From: Mesorhizobium sp.
GTDB taxonomy: Bacteria; Pseudomonadota; Alphaproteobacteria; Rhizobiales; Rhizobiaceae
Direction: 5' to 3'
Length of the DNA stretch: 5,427 nt
Assembly (NCBI GenBank): GCA_030698645.1
Contig: JAUYMV010000552.1
Coordinates: forward strand, 1-5,427
Of the stretch, positions 1 through 5,386 are shown in pieces (the first letter of the stretch is position 1; each line of letters begins with the position of its first letter). The notes below the pieces were generated by a model, which worked only from the letters and a program-made list of their open reading frames with translations, made no database searches and had not been told where the DNA came from. The position numbers and the translations under genes are program-made.

Positions 1-617
1 CCGATCAGCGCGCGGACGAGGGGCGAGCCCTGCAACGCCTCCCCGAGCTTCGCCATCAGCAGATGGTGCGTCTCGGCCGGCACGCGTCGGTCGCGCAGCA
101 TGATATCGCGAAGTTCGGCCTCATGCCCATGCCGCTCGGCAATGCGCCGCAGGCTGAGCGCGGCGATGTCCGCGCCGCCATTTCTCAAGAGTTCGCGGCA
201 GGCGGCCGCATCGCCGGTCTCGGCAAGCGCCGCGGACAGCGACATCGAGATCTGCGGCCGCATGGCGATCAGGCTCTGCACCGCCGGGCTTCCCGCCGCG
301 ACGCGGTCGACGAGGTCGGCGTCGCCGAGCAGCGGGGAACGCACCAGCACGAGCGCGGCGATCTCCGGCTGGTCCGAGGCCAGCCCGGCGATGATCTGTT
401 GCGGGGCCTGGTGGCTGAGCGACAGCGGCTCGGCCATGGCGAGGCGGACTTTCGGCGACGGGTCGTCGAGCAGCAGCGTCAGCGCCGCCTCGGCGGCGCA
501 GCGCTCTTCGAAGCTGAGATCGGAAAACACATAGGCGCGCGCCAGCGCATTGGCGGCGGCCGCCCGCTCGGCGACCTTCGCGGTATCGATCCAACTGAGA
601 AAATGCTCGATGATCAT
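1..617 (-). CDS. DUF2336 domain protein, N-terminal part (truncated by window edge)
   Basis: The reading frame opens at ATG 617-615 and stays open to base 1, giving 205 residues with no stop, so the C-terminus lies outside the window. The product begins MIIEHFLSWIDTAKVAER and continues with Ala/Leu-rich helical segments. These include EERCAAEAALTLLLDDPSPK (about residues 38-57), then VRLAMAEPLSLS and LASDQPEIAALVLVRSPLL. This pattern is typical of DUF2336 (PF10098), an alphaproteobacterial family of mostly alpha-helical, HEAT-like proteins with no established biochemical role. Many members are 350 residues or longer, so roughly half may be present. No signal peptide or membrane segment is visible. 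A GGAG lies 13 bases before the ATG, rather far for a ribosome binding site, but the N-terminus matches the family well enough to support this start. It is divergent from the hydratase/lyase operon and not obviously related to it. Confidence 0.85.
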   Translation of the reverse strand, partial: MIIEHFLSWIDTAKVAERAAAANALARAYVFSDLSFEERCAAEAALTLLLDDPSPKVRLAMAEPLSLSHQAPQQIIAGLASDQPEIAALVLVRSPLLGDADLVDRVAAGSPAVQSLIAMRPQISMSLSAALAETGDAAACRELLRNGGADIAALSLRRIAERHGHEAELRDIMLRDRRVPAETHHLLMAKLGEALQGSPLVRALI

Positions 618-670
618 GGACGCTGAACGACTCCAAACCCGACATCCCGACGCTAGGGGCAAAAGGTTTA

Positions 671-681
671 TGAACTGTTCA
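671..681. promoter_or_regulatory. Short perfect palindrome, possible operator
   Basis: TGAAC-T-GTTCA is a perfect palindrome with 5-bp arms and a 1-base centre. It sits in the AT-rich patch between the divergent DUF2336 and hydratase genes, 18 bases upstream of the candidate -35 box of the operon. Its position would suit a regulator of either gene. It does not fit the alphaproteobacterial LexA site, which is a GTTC-N7-GTTC direct repeat. A palindrome this short can arise by chance, so confidence is low. Confidence 0.22.
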
Positions 682-698
682 CCATGTTTCTTAACCGC

Positions 699-727
699 TT
701 GCAGGCGGACCCGACGGTGCCTATCAC
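699..727 (+). promoter_or_regulatory. Candidate sigma70 promoter of the hydratase/lyase operon
   Basis: TTGCAG (699-704) and TATCAC (722-727) are separated by exactly 17 bases. They match the -35 consensus at 3 of 6 and the -10 consensus at 4 of 6 positions. Transcription would begin near 734, giving a leader of about 22 bases that contains the GGAGG at 741-745. No better pair was seen between the two divergent genes. This is pattern matching only. Confidence 0.33.
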
Positions 728-740
728 CCTTGGGTCATGC

Positions 741-745
741 GGAGG
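741..745 (+). promoter_or_regulatory. Ribosome binding site that sets the hydratase start
   Basis: GGAGG ends 10 bases before the ATG at 756. The same frame is open back to an ATG at 684, which would add 24 residues unlike the family. The strong Shine-Dalgarno match and the family-like N-terminus (MPGLYLEEFQPGQ) both favour 756. An initiation at 684 would also start upstream of the candidate promoter. Confidence 0.75.
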
Positions 746-755
746 ACAACGCGCC

Positions 756-1208
756 ATGCCCGGACTCTACCTCGAGGAATTCCAGCCCGGCCAGACGATC
801 CGGCACGCGCTGACAAAGTCGGTCACGGAATCCGACAACATGTTGTTCTCGACCATGACGCTCAATCCGCAGCCGCTGCACATCGATTTCGACTTCGCCG
901 CGAAGAGCGAATGGGGCAAGCCGCTGGTCAACTCGCTGTTCACGCTCGGGCTGATGATCGGCATCTCGGTGCACGACACGACGCTCGGCACGACGATCGG
1001 CAATCTCGGCATGACCGATACGACCTTCCCGGCTCCCGTCTTCCACGGCGATACCATCCGCGTCGAGACCGAGGTCAAGTCCGTCCGTCCGTCGAAGTCG
1101 AAGGCCGATCGCGGCATCGTCGAGTTCGAGCACCGCGCCTACAACCAGCACGGCGCGCTGGTGGCACGCTGCGTACGCCAGGCCATGATGATGCGGAAGC
1201 CCGCCTGA
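756..1208 (+). CDS. MaoC family acyl-CoA hydratase/dehydratase
   Basis: A 150-residue single hot-dog domain protein of the MaoC-like hydratase type, expected to be cytoplasmic and to add water to an enoyl-CoA. Family features are the N-terminal FQPGQ (residues 9-13), the active-site stretch LNPQPLHIDFDFAA (36-49), the helix GKPLVNSLFTLGLMIG (54-69) and the late strand FHGDTIRVETEV (96-107). In the classical hydratase-2 motif a catalytic Asp lies five residues before the His (D-x-N-P-L-H). Here the matching positions are Asn37 and His42. I recall this Asn form as common in one subgroup, so the gene need not be inactive. The start is chosen from the GGAGG at 741-745. Its stop overlaps the start of the CoA-ester lyase by one base, so the two are probably translationally coupled. 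By analogy with RipB and Rv2499c, which neighbour CitE-like lyases, a substrate such as itaconyl-CoA or mesaconyl-CoA is plausible. That substrate is inference; the family call is firm. Confidence 0.9.
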   Translation: MPGLYLEEFQPGQTIRHALTKSVTESDNMLFSTMTLNPQPLHIDFDFAAKSEWGKPLVNSLFTLGLMIGISVHDTTLGTTIGNLGMTDTTFPAPVFHGDTIRVETEVKSVRPSKSKADRGIVEFEHRAYNQHGALVARCVRQAMMMRKPA

Positions 1209-2080
1209 TGCGCTCGCTGCTCTTCGTGCCGGGCGATTCGGAAAAGAAGCTCGACAAGGGCTTTGCTACCGGCGCCGACGTGGTGATCGTCGATCTCGAG
1301 GATTCCGTCGCGCCCGACCGCAAGCCGGCCGCCCGCGAGATTTCGGCGGAGTTCGTCGCCGCGCGGCGCGGCGCGGCGGCGCCAAGAATCTACGTCCGGA
1401 TCAACGATCTCGACAGCGGCATGGCCGATGCCGACCTCGCCGCCGTGATAGCCGCCCGGCCGGACGGCGTCATGCTGCCGAAATGCGCGTCGAGCGCGGA
1501 TCTGGCACGGCTCTCGGTCAAGCTGCGCGTGCACGAGGCCGAGGCAGGCCTTGCCGACGGCGCGACCTCCATCATCGCGATCATGACGGAAACCGCGCGC
1601 GGCCTGCTCGCCGCGTCCAGCTACCTGCAGCCGATGCCGCGCCTGGCCGGGCTCACCTGGGGTGCGGAGGACTTGTCGGCCGACATCGGCGCGCGCCAGA
1701 CGCGCGATGCGGCGGGCCGCTACACCGACGTCTTCCGGCTTGCCCGCGCGATGACGCTGCTCGCCGCCACCGCGACCGAATCGGCGGCGATCGACACCGT
1801 CTATGTCGATTTTCGCGACCTCGCGGGACTGGCCGCCGAATGCGCCGAGGCCGAGCGCGACGGCTTTACCGCCAAGATGGCGATCCACCCGGCGCAGGTG
1901 CCCGTCATCAATTCCGCCTTCACGCCATCGCTCGAATCGGTCGAGGAAGCCCGCGCGCTCATTGCAGCCTTCGCCGAAGCCGGCAACCCGGGCGTCGTCG
2001 GCATCGGCGGAAAGATGTTCGACCGGCCGCATCTGCGTCGCGCGGAGCGGCTGCTCGCGCGCGCCGGCCCTATCGTCTGA
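1208..2080 (+). CDS. CitE/HpcH-type CoA-ester lyase (citramalyl- or malyl-CoA lyase-like)
   Basis: A 290-residue protein of the HpcH/HpaI aldolase and citrate-lyase-beta superfamily, a TIM-barrel enzyme that splits a beta-hydroxyacyl-CoA using Mg2+. Visible signatures in order are RSLLFVPGDSEKKLDKG (2-18), DVVIVDLEDSVAP (24-36), YVRIND (62-67), DGVMLPK (86-92), IMTETARG (125-132), LTWGAEDLSADIGA (149-162) and, near the C-terminus, GFTAKMAIHPAQV. Glu128 and Asp155 occupy the positions of the usual metal ligands, and Arg64 that of the conserved Arg on the second strand. The length fits stand-alone CitE-like lyases (about 270-320 residues) rather than the larger malate synthases. The ATG shares its A with the TGA of the hydratase, so the pair forms one operon. 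Likely chemistry is cleavage of citramalyl-CoA, malyl-CoA or a methylmalyl-CoA to acetyl- or propionyl-CoA plus a 2-oxoacid. The exact substrate cannot be read from sequence. Confidence 0.92.
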   Translation: MRSLLFVPGDSEKKLDKGFATGADVVIVDLEDSVAPDRKPAAREISAEFVAARRGAAAPRIYVRINDLDSGMADADLAAVIAARPDGVMLPKCASSADLARLSVKLRVHEAEAGLADGATSIIAIMTETARGLLAASSYLQPMPRLAGLTWGAEDLSADIGARQTRDAAGRYTDVFRLARAMTLLAATATESAAIDTVYVDFRDLAGLAAECAEAERDGFTAKMAIHPAQVPVINSAFTPSLESVEEARALIAAFAEAGNPGVVGIGGKMFDRPHLRRAERLLARAGPIV

Positions 2081-2082
2081 AA

Positions 2083-2691
2083 TCAGTCGGCCGTCCAGCG
2101 CGGCCGCCGCATCGCGAACACCTCGTCGACGGTCAAATAGTCCATGTAGCCGAGGCGGGCGACATTTCCCGCCTTGACCACGTCGAACAGACCATCCGTC
2201 AGCACGGCTTCGTCGATATGGACGCCGACGACCTCGCCGGTCACGACCGTCGAACTCGACATGCGCCCGTCGAGCCCCTTCGGCCGCGCGATCTCGGTCA
2301 CCTTGCATTCCAGCGAGGCATGCGCCTCCCTGACCCGCGGCGCGGCGACCAGCCGGCTTGGCTCGGGCGTCAGTCCGGCATAGTCGAATTCGCTCGTGCC
2401 GCGCGGCGCGTCGACCGCGCTGGCATTCATGCGCGCCGCCAGGTCGCGCCCGACCAGGTTGACGACGAACTCGCCGCTCTCGCGCGCAAACGTCACGCTG
2501 TCCTTCTCGCCCTCGGACGAGAACCACACCAGTAACGGGTGCGACGACAGCATGTTGAAGAATGAATAGGGCGCAAGGTTGAGCGCTCCGGACGCGCCGC
2601 GCGTCGAGATCCAGCCGATCGGGCGCGGCGAGACGATGGCCTTCGCCGGGTCGTGCGTCAGGCCGTGTCCCTTCGACGGTTCGTAGAACAT
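2083..2691 (-). CDS. Flavin reductase family protein (FMN-binding split barrel)
   Basis: A 202-residue protein with the flavin reductase-like split-barrel domain (PF01613), which binds FMN and in many members passes NAD(P)H electrons to free flavin. Visible signatures are AIVSPRPIGWISTRG (residues 18-32), NLAPYSFFNMLSS (38-50), VWFSSEGEKDS (55-65) and GEFVVNL (73-79). The strand VVTGEVVGVHIDE lies in the second half. No signal peptide or membrane segment is seen. The ATG at 2691 lies 2 bases beyond the stop of the nitroreductase on the same strand. Only a weak GGCGGA is present upstream, so translation probably depends on ribosomes arriving from that gene. It converges with the CoA-ester lyase, with 2 bases between the stop codons. 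The natural partner enzyme is unknown. Some members of this fold act on other substrates, so the call is to family level. Confidence 0.9.
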   Translation of the reverse strand: MFYEPSKGHGLTHDPAKAIVSPRPIGWISTRGASGALNLAPYSFFNMLSSHPLLVWFSSEGEKDSVTFARESGEFVVNLVGRDLAARMNASAVDAPRGTSEFDYAGLTPEPSRLVAAPRVREAHASLECKVTEIARPKGLDGRMSSSTVVTGEVVGVHIDEAVLTDGLFDVVKAGNVARLGYMDYLTVDEVFAMRRPRWTAD

Positions 2692-2693
2692 GT

Positions 2694-3278
2694 TCAGTCG
2701 TCCGCCGGGCCGGAATAGTCGGCATAGAGCGCGGCGACGTCCGGCCTCGGGCGCTCCGGAATATCGCCGGAAAAGCTGCCAATATGGACAAAACCGATCA
2801 CACGCTCGGTTTCACGGAGACCGAGCATGCGCCGGGCTTCCGCGTTTTCGGAAAACCAGTTGCTGACCCAGTTTGCCCCGAAGCCCAGCGCGTTGGCGGC
2901 GAGCAGCAGGTTCATCGCCGCCGCGCCGCCGGACAGAAACCGCTCCCATTCGGGAATCACCGAGTGCGGTCGGTCGACCGAGACGACGCCGATGACGAGC
3001 GGCGCGCGCGAAAAGCGGGCGCGCTCCTTGGCGATCCTGTTCTCCGGCAGCGGTCCCTCGAGCTTCTCCGCCAGGGCCGCCAGTTTCTCGCCGATCTCCA
3101 TGCGCACGTCGTCGCGGTAGAGAATGAACCGCCACGGCGCCTGCCGCCCGTGGTCGGGAACGCGCGAGGCGATCCGGATCATCGTCTCGATTTGCGCGTC
3201 GCTCGGGGCGGGTTCGGACAGCGCGTCGATCGGCGCGGATTTCCGCGTCAGCAGAAAGTCGATGACTGGCGGCGTCAA
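2694..3278 (-). CDS. YdjA-like nitroreductase family protein, TTG start
   Basis: A 194-residue FMN-dependent NAD(P)H oxidoreductase of the nitroreductase superfamily. Supporting motifs are the N-terminal FLLTRKSAP (residues 8-16; Arg12-Lys13-Ser14 would contact the FMN phosphate), RVPDHGRQAPWRFI (39-52), the YdjA-type PDHG...PWRF signature, the helix GGAAAMNLLLAANALGFGANW (about 117-137) and GFVHIG (162-167). The frame is open back to an ATG at 3392, but the extra 38 residues do not look like the family. A TTG at 3278-3276 sits 6 bases after AAGGAG and yields the family-like start MTPPVIDFLLTRKS, so TTG is preferred. YdjA-type enzymes are small (about 180-195 residues), matching this length. 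It is the first gene of a minus-strand pair with the flavin reductase and diverges from the exported-protein gene. The physiological substrate is unknown; nitroaromatics or quinones are only reported for relatives. Confidence 0.9.
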   Translation of the reverse strand: MTPPVIDFLLTRKSAPIDALSEPAPSDAQIETMIRIASRVPDHGRQAPWRFILYRDDVRMEIGEKLAALAEKLEGPLPENRIAKERARFSRAPLVIGVVSVDRPHSVIPEWERFLSGGAAAMNLLLAANALGFGANWVSNWFSENAEARRMLGLRETERVIGFVHIGSFSGDIPERPRPDVAALYADYSGPADD

Positions 3279-3284
3279 GAAAAT

Positions 3285-3290
3285 CTCCTT
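3285..3290 (-). promoter_or_regulatory. Ribosome binding site that sets the TTG start of the nitroreductase
   Basis: On the minus strand the bases read AAGGAG, followed by a 6-base spacer and then TTG at 3278-3276. This is the strongest Shine-Dalgarno match near the gene. No ATG or GTG lies in frame at a sensible distance, so it decides the start. Confidence 0.8.
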
Positions 3291-3394
3291 GATTGGGGTC
3301 GGGAGGGCGCGCTCGGCGGGTAAGAGCGCGGTGATATCGCATGCCGTGCCGATTGCGTCTTGAAATTGCCACCGCCTTGGGTTCCAACGCAAGC

Positions 3395-4372
3395 ATGATG
3401 ATGGTCGCCAGAGTGTTCACCGTCGCGGCAATGGGGCTGATCTTCGCGGTCGCGCCGGCGATCGTCCATGCGCAGGAGCTCGGCAATCCGCTGCCCGGCC
3501 TGTCGCTCGACGGCATCAACACCTACGCGCCGCCGGTCAGCGGCAAGCCGCTGCCCGAACTGACGACCGGGGCGGTGACGCTGGCCGCCCAGCTCATCGC
3601 TGACGGTCCGGATATCACGCGCGGGCTGACCTGGCGCATCTTCAAGCCTGTGCCGGGCGAGGACGGCAAGCTGCCTTTGATCGCCTCGGCGCAAGGCGGC
3701 ACCAGCGTCTTCCAGCTCGATCCCGGCAGCTACCTCATCCATGCCTCTTTCGGCCGCGCAGGCGCCACCAAGCGCATCACGATCGGCCGTGAATCGCGAC
3801 GCGAAAGCCTCGTTCTCGATGCCGGCGGACTGAAACTCGACGCCATGCTCTCCGGCGGCATCCGCATTCCGGCCGACAAGCTGAAATTCTCGATCTACGA
3901 GGCGGCGGAGAACGCCGAGGGCGACCGCGCGCTGATTCTGCCCGACGTCAGTCCGAACGCCGTCATCCGCCTCAATTCGGGCACCTATCACGTCGTGTCG
4001 ACCTACGGCAATGTCAACGCGGTGATCCGCTCCGATATCCGCGTCGAGGCCGGCAAGCTGACCGAGGCGTTGGTCGAGCACCGTGCCGCCCAGTTGACGA
4101 TGAAGCTCGTTCGCGAAAAAGGCGGCGAAGCGATCGCCGACACGTCTTGGTCAGTGCTCACGGATTCCGGCGACATCGTGAAGGAAAGCGTCGGCGCGTT
4201 CGCCTCGATGGTGCTTGCCGAAGGCAAGTATACGATCATCGCCAAGAACCGCGACCGCATCTACCAGCGCGACTTCGAGGTCGAAGCGGGGCGCAACGAA
4301 GACGTCGAGGTGATTGCCGAAAACGATGTCGCTGCCGCCAAGGCGGTCAAGGTGGATGAGCCCTTCGACTGA
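3395..4372 (+). CDS. Exported protein of unknown function with three tandem beta-rich repeats
   Basis: From the ATG at 3395 the product is 325 residues. It opens with a Sec-type signal peptide: Arg6, a hydrophobic core over about residues 7-24, and a cleavage site after VHA (residue 26) before QELG. The mature protein is therefore expected in the periplasm or outside the cell. After a Pro/Gly-rich linker come three related units of about 60-75 residues (about 79-152, 163-237, 250-310). Each has an L-x-x-G-x-Y turn (LDPGSY 108-113, LNSGTY 193-198, LAEGKY 274-279), and units 2 and 3 end in VEAG. The pattern suggests small beta-sandwich domains of the carboxypeptidase-regulatory or transthyretin type, but no catalytic motif is visible. 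The frame opens earlier at an ATG at 3341, which would add 18 residues before the signal peptide. None of ATG 3341, 3395, 3398 or 3401 has a good Shine-Dalgarno. A weak TTGAAA at 3360-3365 would place transcription close to 3395, so leaderless translation is possible. I do not recognise a named family. Confidence 0.82.
   Translation: MMMVARVFTVAAMGLIFAVAPAIVHAQELGNPLPGLSLDGINTYAPPVSGKPLPELTTGAVTLAAQLIADGPDITRGLTWRIFKPVPGEDGKLPLIASAQGGTSVFQLDPGSYLIHASFGRAGATKRITIGRESRRESLVLDAGGLKLDAMLSGGIRIPADKLKFSIYEAAENAEGDRALILPDVSPNAVIRLNSGTYHVVSTYGNVNAVIRSDIRVEAGKLTEALVEHRAAQLTMKLVREKGGEAIADTSWSVLTDSGDIVKESVGAFASMVLAEGKYTIIAKNRDRIYQRDFEVEAGRNEDVEVIAENDVAAAKAVKVDEPFD
3629..4324 (+). repeat. Three diverged tandem domain repeats in the exported protein
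   Basis: The units lie at about 3629-3850, 3881-4105 and 4142-4324. They align on protein features. Each begins with an aromatic residue and beta strand (TWRIF, KFSIY, SWSVL), followed by a variable loop and the anchor L-x-x-G-x-Y (LDPGSY, LNSGTY, LAEGKY, starting 85 and 81 residues apart). After it come alternating hydrophobic strands (YLIHASF, YHVVSTY, YTIIAKN) and a charged strand ending in ITIGRE, IRVEAG or FEVEAG. They are too diverged to show as DNA repeats, which implies an old duplication. Confidence 0.7.
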
Positions 4373-4381
4373 GCGACGGAC

Positions 4382-5335
4382 CTATCGGTAGAGCGCGGTC
4401 GGTGTCCGCGGGCGTCGCAGCTTCTGCCAGACATTTCGCGCGCGGCGCTTGGGCATGCGGTCCTGCGGCGCAAGCGCCAGAACCGCGTCCTGGAGATGCC
4501 GGATCAATAGCTTCCGGTCGCGAATCGGCTCCAGGTCCGCCCATGCGATAGCGCCGCCGATGCGCACGCTGATCGACTTGCCGGAAAGCCTGGCGAATTC
4601 GCGGATCAGGAGCGAGGTGCGCAGCATCAGCGAAATCTCGCCAAGCGCCTGCCTGAAACGCCCGCCGCCCTGCTCGGCGGCGAGCATCGGCCGGCTGACG
4701 AGATGGAACAGGCGGCCGTTCTGGCCGGAGAAATGCATCGGAATGACGGCGGCCTTCGCCTCCTGGACCAGCCGCGCCGGAAACATCTTCCACGGCAGGT
4801 CGCGCGCGACGCCGAAGCCGCTCGGCGCCGTGGCGACGCCGCCGGCGGGAAAGATCACGATCGTGACGCCTTCCTTCAGCAGGCGCAGCGCCTCGTGGCG
4901 CACCGCCATGTTGTTCTTCAGCGCGTCCTTGTTGTCGGAAAAGTCGATCGGCAGCGAATAGGGCTCCATCTCCCTGACCTTGAGCAGTTCCGCGTTGATC
5001 ATGACGCGGAACGGCCGGCCGAGCTGCTCGGCGAGCGACAGCACGGCGATGCCGTCGCCGATGCCGAAGGGATGGTTGGCGACGATGACCAGCGGCGATT
5101 GCGGCAGGCCCTGCGGCGGCCACTGGTCCTCGCAGACGAGCCGCACGTCGATCAGCTCGAGCATGCGCGAAAAGATCAACTCGCCGCGCGGCACGATCGA
5201 ACCGCGCCAGATATCGTAGAGCCGCGCGAAGCGGTCGCGGCCAGAGAGATCCTCGACCGAGCGGATGAACCAGCGCTTCAGCCGCGGCTGGCCCGCATTG
5301 GCGTAGGACAGTTCCGGGAAAACCTTCGTCGGCAT
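4382..5335 (-). CDS. Lysophospholipid acyltransferase-like protein (PlsC superfamily)
   Basis: A 317-residue protein with the acyltransferase signature of the LPLAT superfamily, whose members transfer an acyl chain from acyl-CoA or acyl-ACP to a lysolipid or similar acceptor. Visible blocks are VIVANHPFGIGDGIA (residues 83-97), with His88 and Asp94 as the likely catalytic pair, then IFPAGGVATAP (161-171) and VIPMHFSGQN (197-206). The His-Asp spacing is one residue longer than the classical H-x4-D, and FPAGG stands in place of FPEG. I recall both variations from the subgroup related to haemolysin-like acyltransferases. No convincing membrane helix is seen. The Arg/Lys-rich tail (about 295-310) could help it sit on the membrane. 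The ATG at 5335 is preferred because GGAG lies 8 bases upstream; an ATG at 5356 would add 7 residues. It converges with the exported-protein gene, with 9 bases between the stops. The acceptor lipid is unknown; no evidence here places it in ornithine lipid synthesis. Confidence 0.87.
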   Translation of the reverse strand: MPTKVFPELSYANAGQPRLKRWFIRSVEDLSGRDRFARLYDIWRGSIVPRGELIFSRMLELIDVRLVCEDQWPPQGLPQSPLVIVANHPFGIGDGIAVLSLAEQLGRPFRVMINAELLKVREMEPYSLPIDFSDNKDALKNNMAVRHEALRLLKEGVTIVIFPAGGVATAPSGFGVARDLPWKMFPARLVQEAKAAVIPMHFSGQNGRLFHLVSRPMLAAEQGGGRFRQALGEISLMLRTSLLIREFARLSGKSISVRIGGAIAWADLEPIRDRKLLIRHLQDAVLALAPQDRMPKRRARNVWQKLRRPRTPTALYR

Positions 5336-5343
5336 GTCTGAGT

Positions 5344-5347
5344 CTCC
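5344..5347 (-). promoter_or_regulatory. Ribosome binding site of the acyltransferase gene
   Basis: The minus strand reads GGAG with 8 bases to the ATG at 5335-5333. The in-frame ATG at 5356 has only a GGCGGA directly abutting it, too close to work well. Three of the four bases (GGA) fall within the 3' arm of the inverted repeat at 5345-5386. Confidence 0.6.
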
Positions 5348-5386
5348 AGCTGTCATTCCGCCTATGCGCGGTTCGTGACAGCTGGA
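5345..5386 (-). promoter_or_regulatory. 11-bp perfect inverted repeat over the acyltransferase Shine-Dalgarno
   Basis: TCCAGCTGTCA (5345-5355) and TGACAGCTGGA (5376-5386) are perfect inverted copies separated by 20 bases. In the minus-strand transcript they would fold into an 11-bp stem whose 3' arm contains GGA of the GGAG ribosome binding site, and the upstream ATG (5356-5354) would straddle the loop edge. As DNA, each arm also contains the self-complementary CAGCTG, and the two copies start 32 bp apart, about three helical turns. The element could therefore be a two-site operator instead. The repeat is directly visible; its function is inference. Confidence 0.55.

Noticed and set aside
121..645. 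174-residue minus-strand frame starting at an ATG at 645
   Set aside because: It is out of frame with the DUF2336 gene and has shadow composition. The DUF2336 frame has family-like sequence and remains open to the window edge.
671..681. GAAC/GTTC elements as an SOS (LexA) box
   Set aside because: Alphaproteobacterial LexA sites are GTTC-N7-GTTC direct repeats. No second GTTC or GAAC occurs at that spacing.
688..697. TTAACC as a CtrA binding site
   Set aside because: Only one half-site is present; no second TTAA occurs 7 bases away.
737..1207. N-terminal extension of the lyase frame back to 737
   Set aside because: The added residues are an out-of-frame reading of the hydratase gene. The lyase family begins at MRSLLFVPGD, at the ATG at 1208.
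1139..2791. 550-residue open frame on the minus strand, antisense to the lyase and running through the flavin reductase
   Set aside because: The product is Arg/Gly/Ala-rich with no family motif, and the region is fully explained by two well-supported genes. Long shadow frames are expected in GC-rich DNA.
3275..4081. 268-residue minus-strand frame opposite the exported protein
   Set aside because: Low-complexity Arg/Asp/Gly-rich shadow with no motif. The plus strand carries a signal peptide and internal repeats.
4394..4410. CGCGG/CCGCG stem as a terminator for the exported-protein gene
   Set aside because: A 5-bp GC stem with no U-tract is common by chance in DNA of this composition.
4382..5335. 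Assignment of the acyltransferase as OlsA of ornithine lipid synthesis
   Set aside because: The catalytic motif spacing and FPAGG block differ from classical PlsC/OlsA proteins, and no olsB is in the window.
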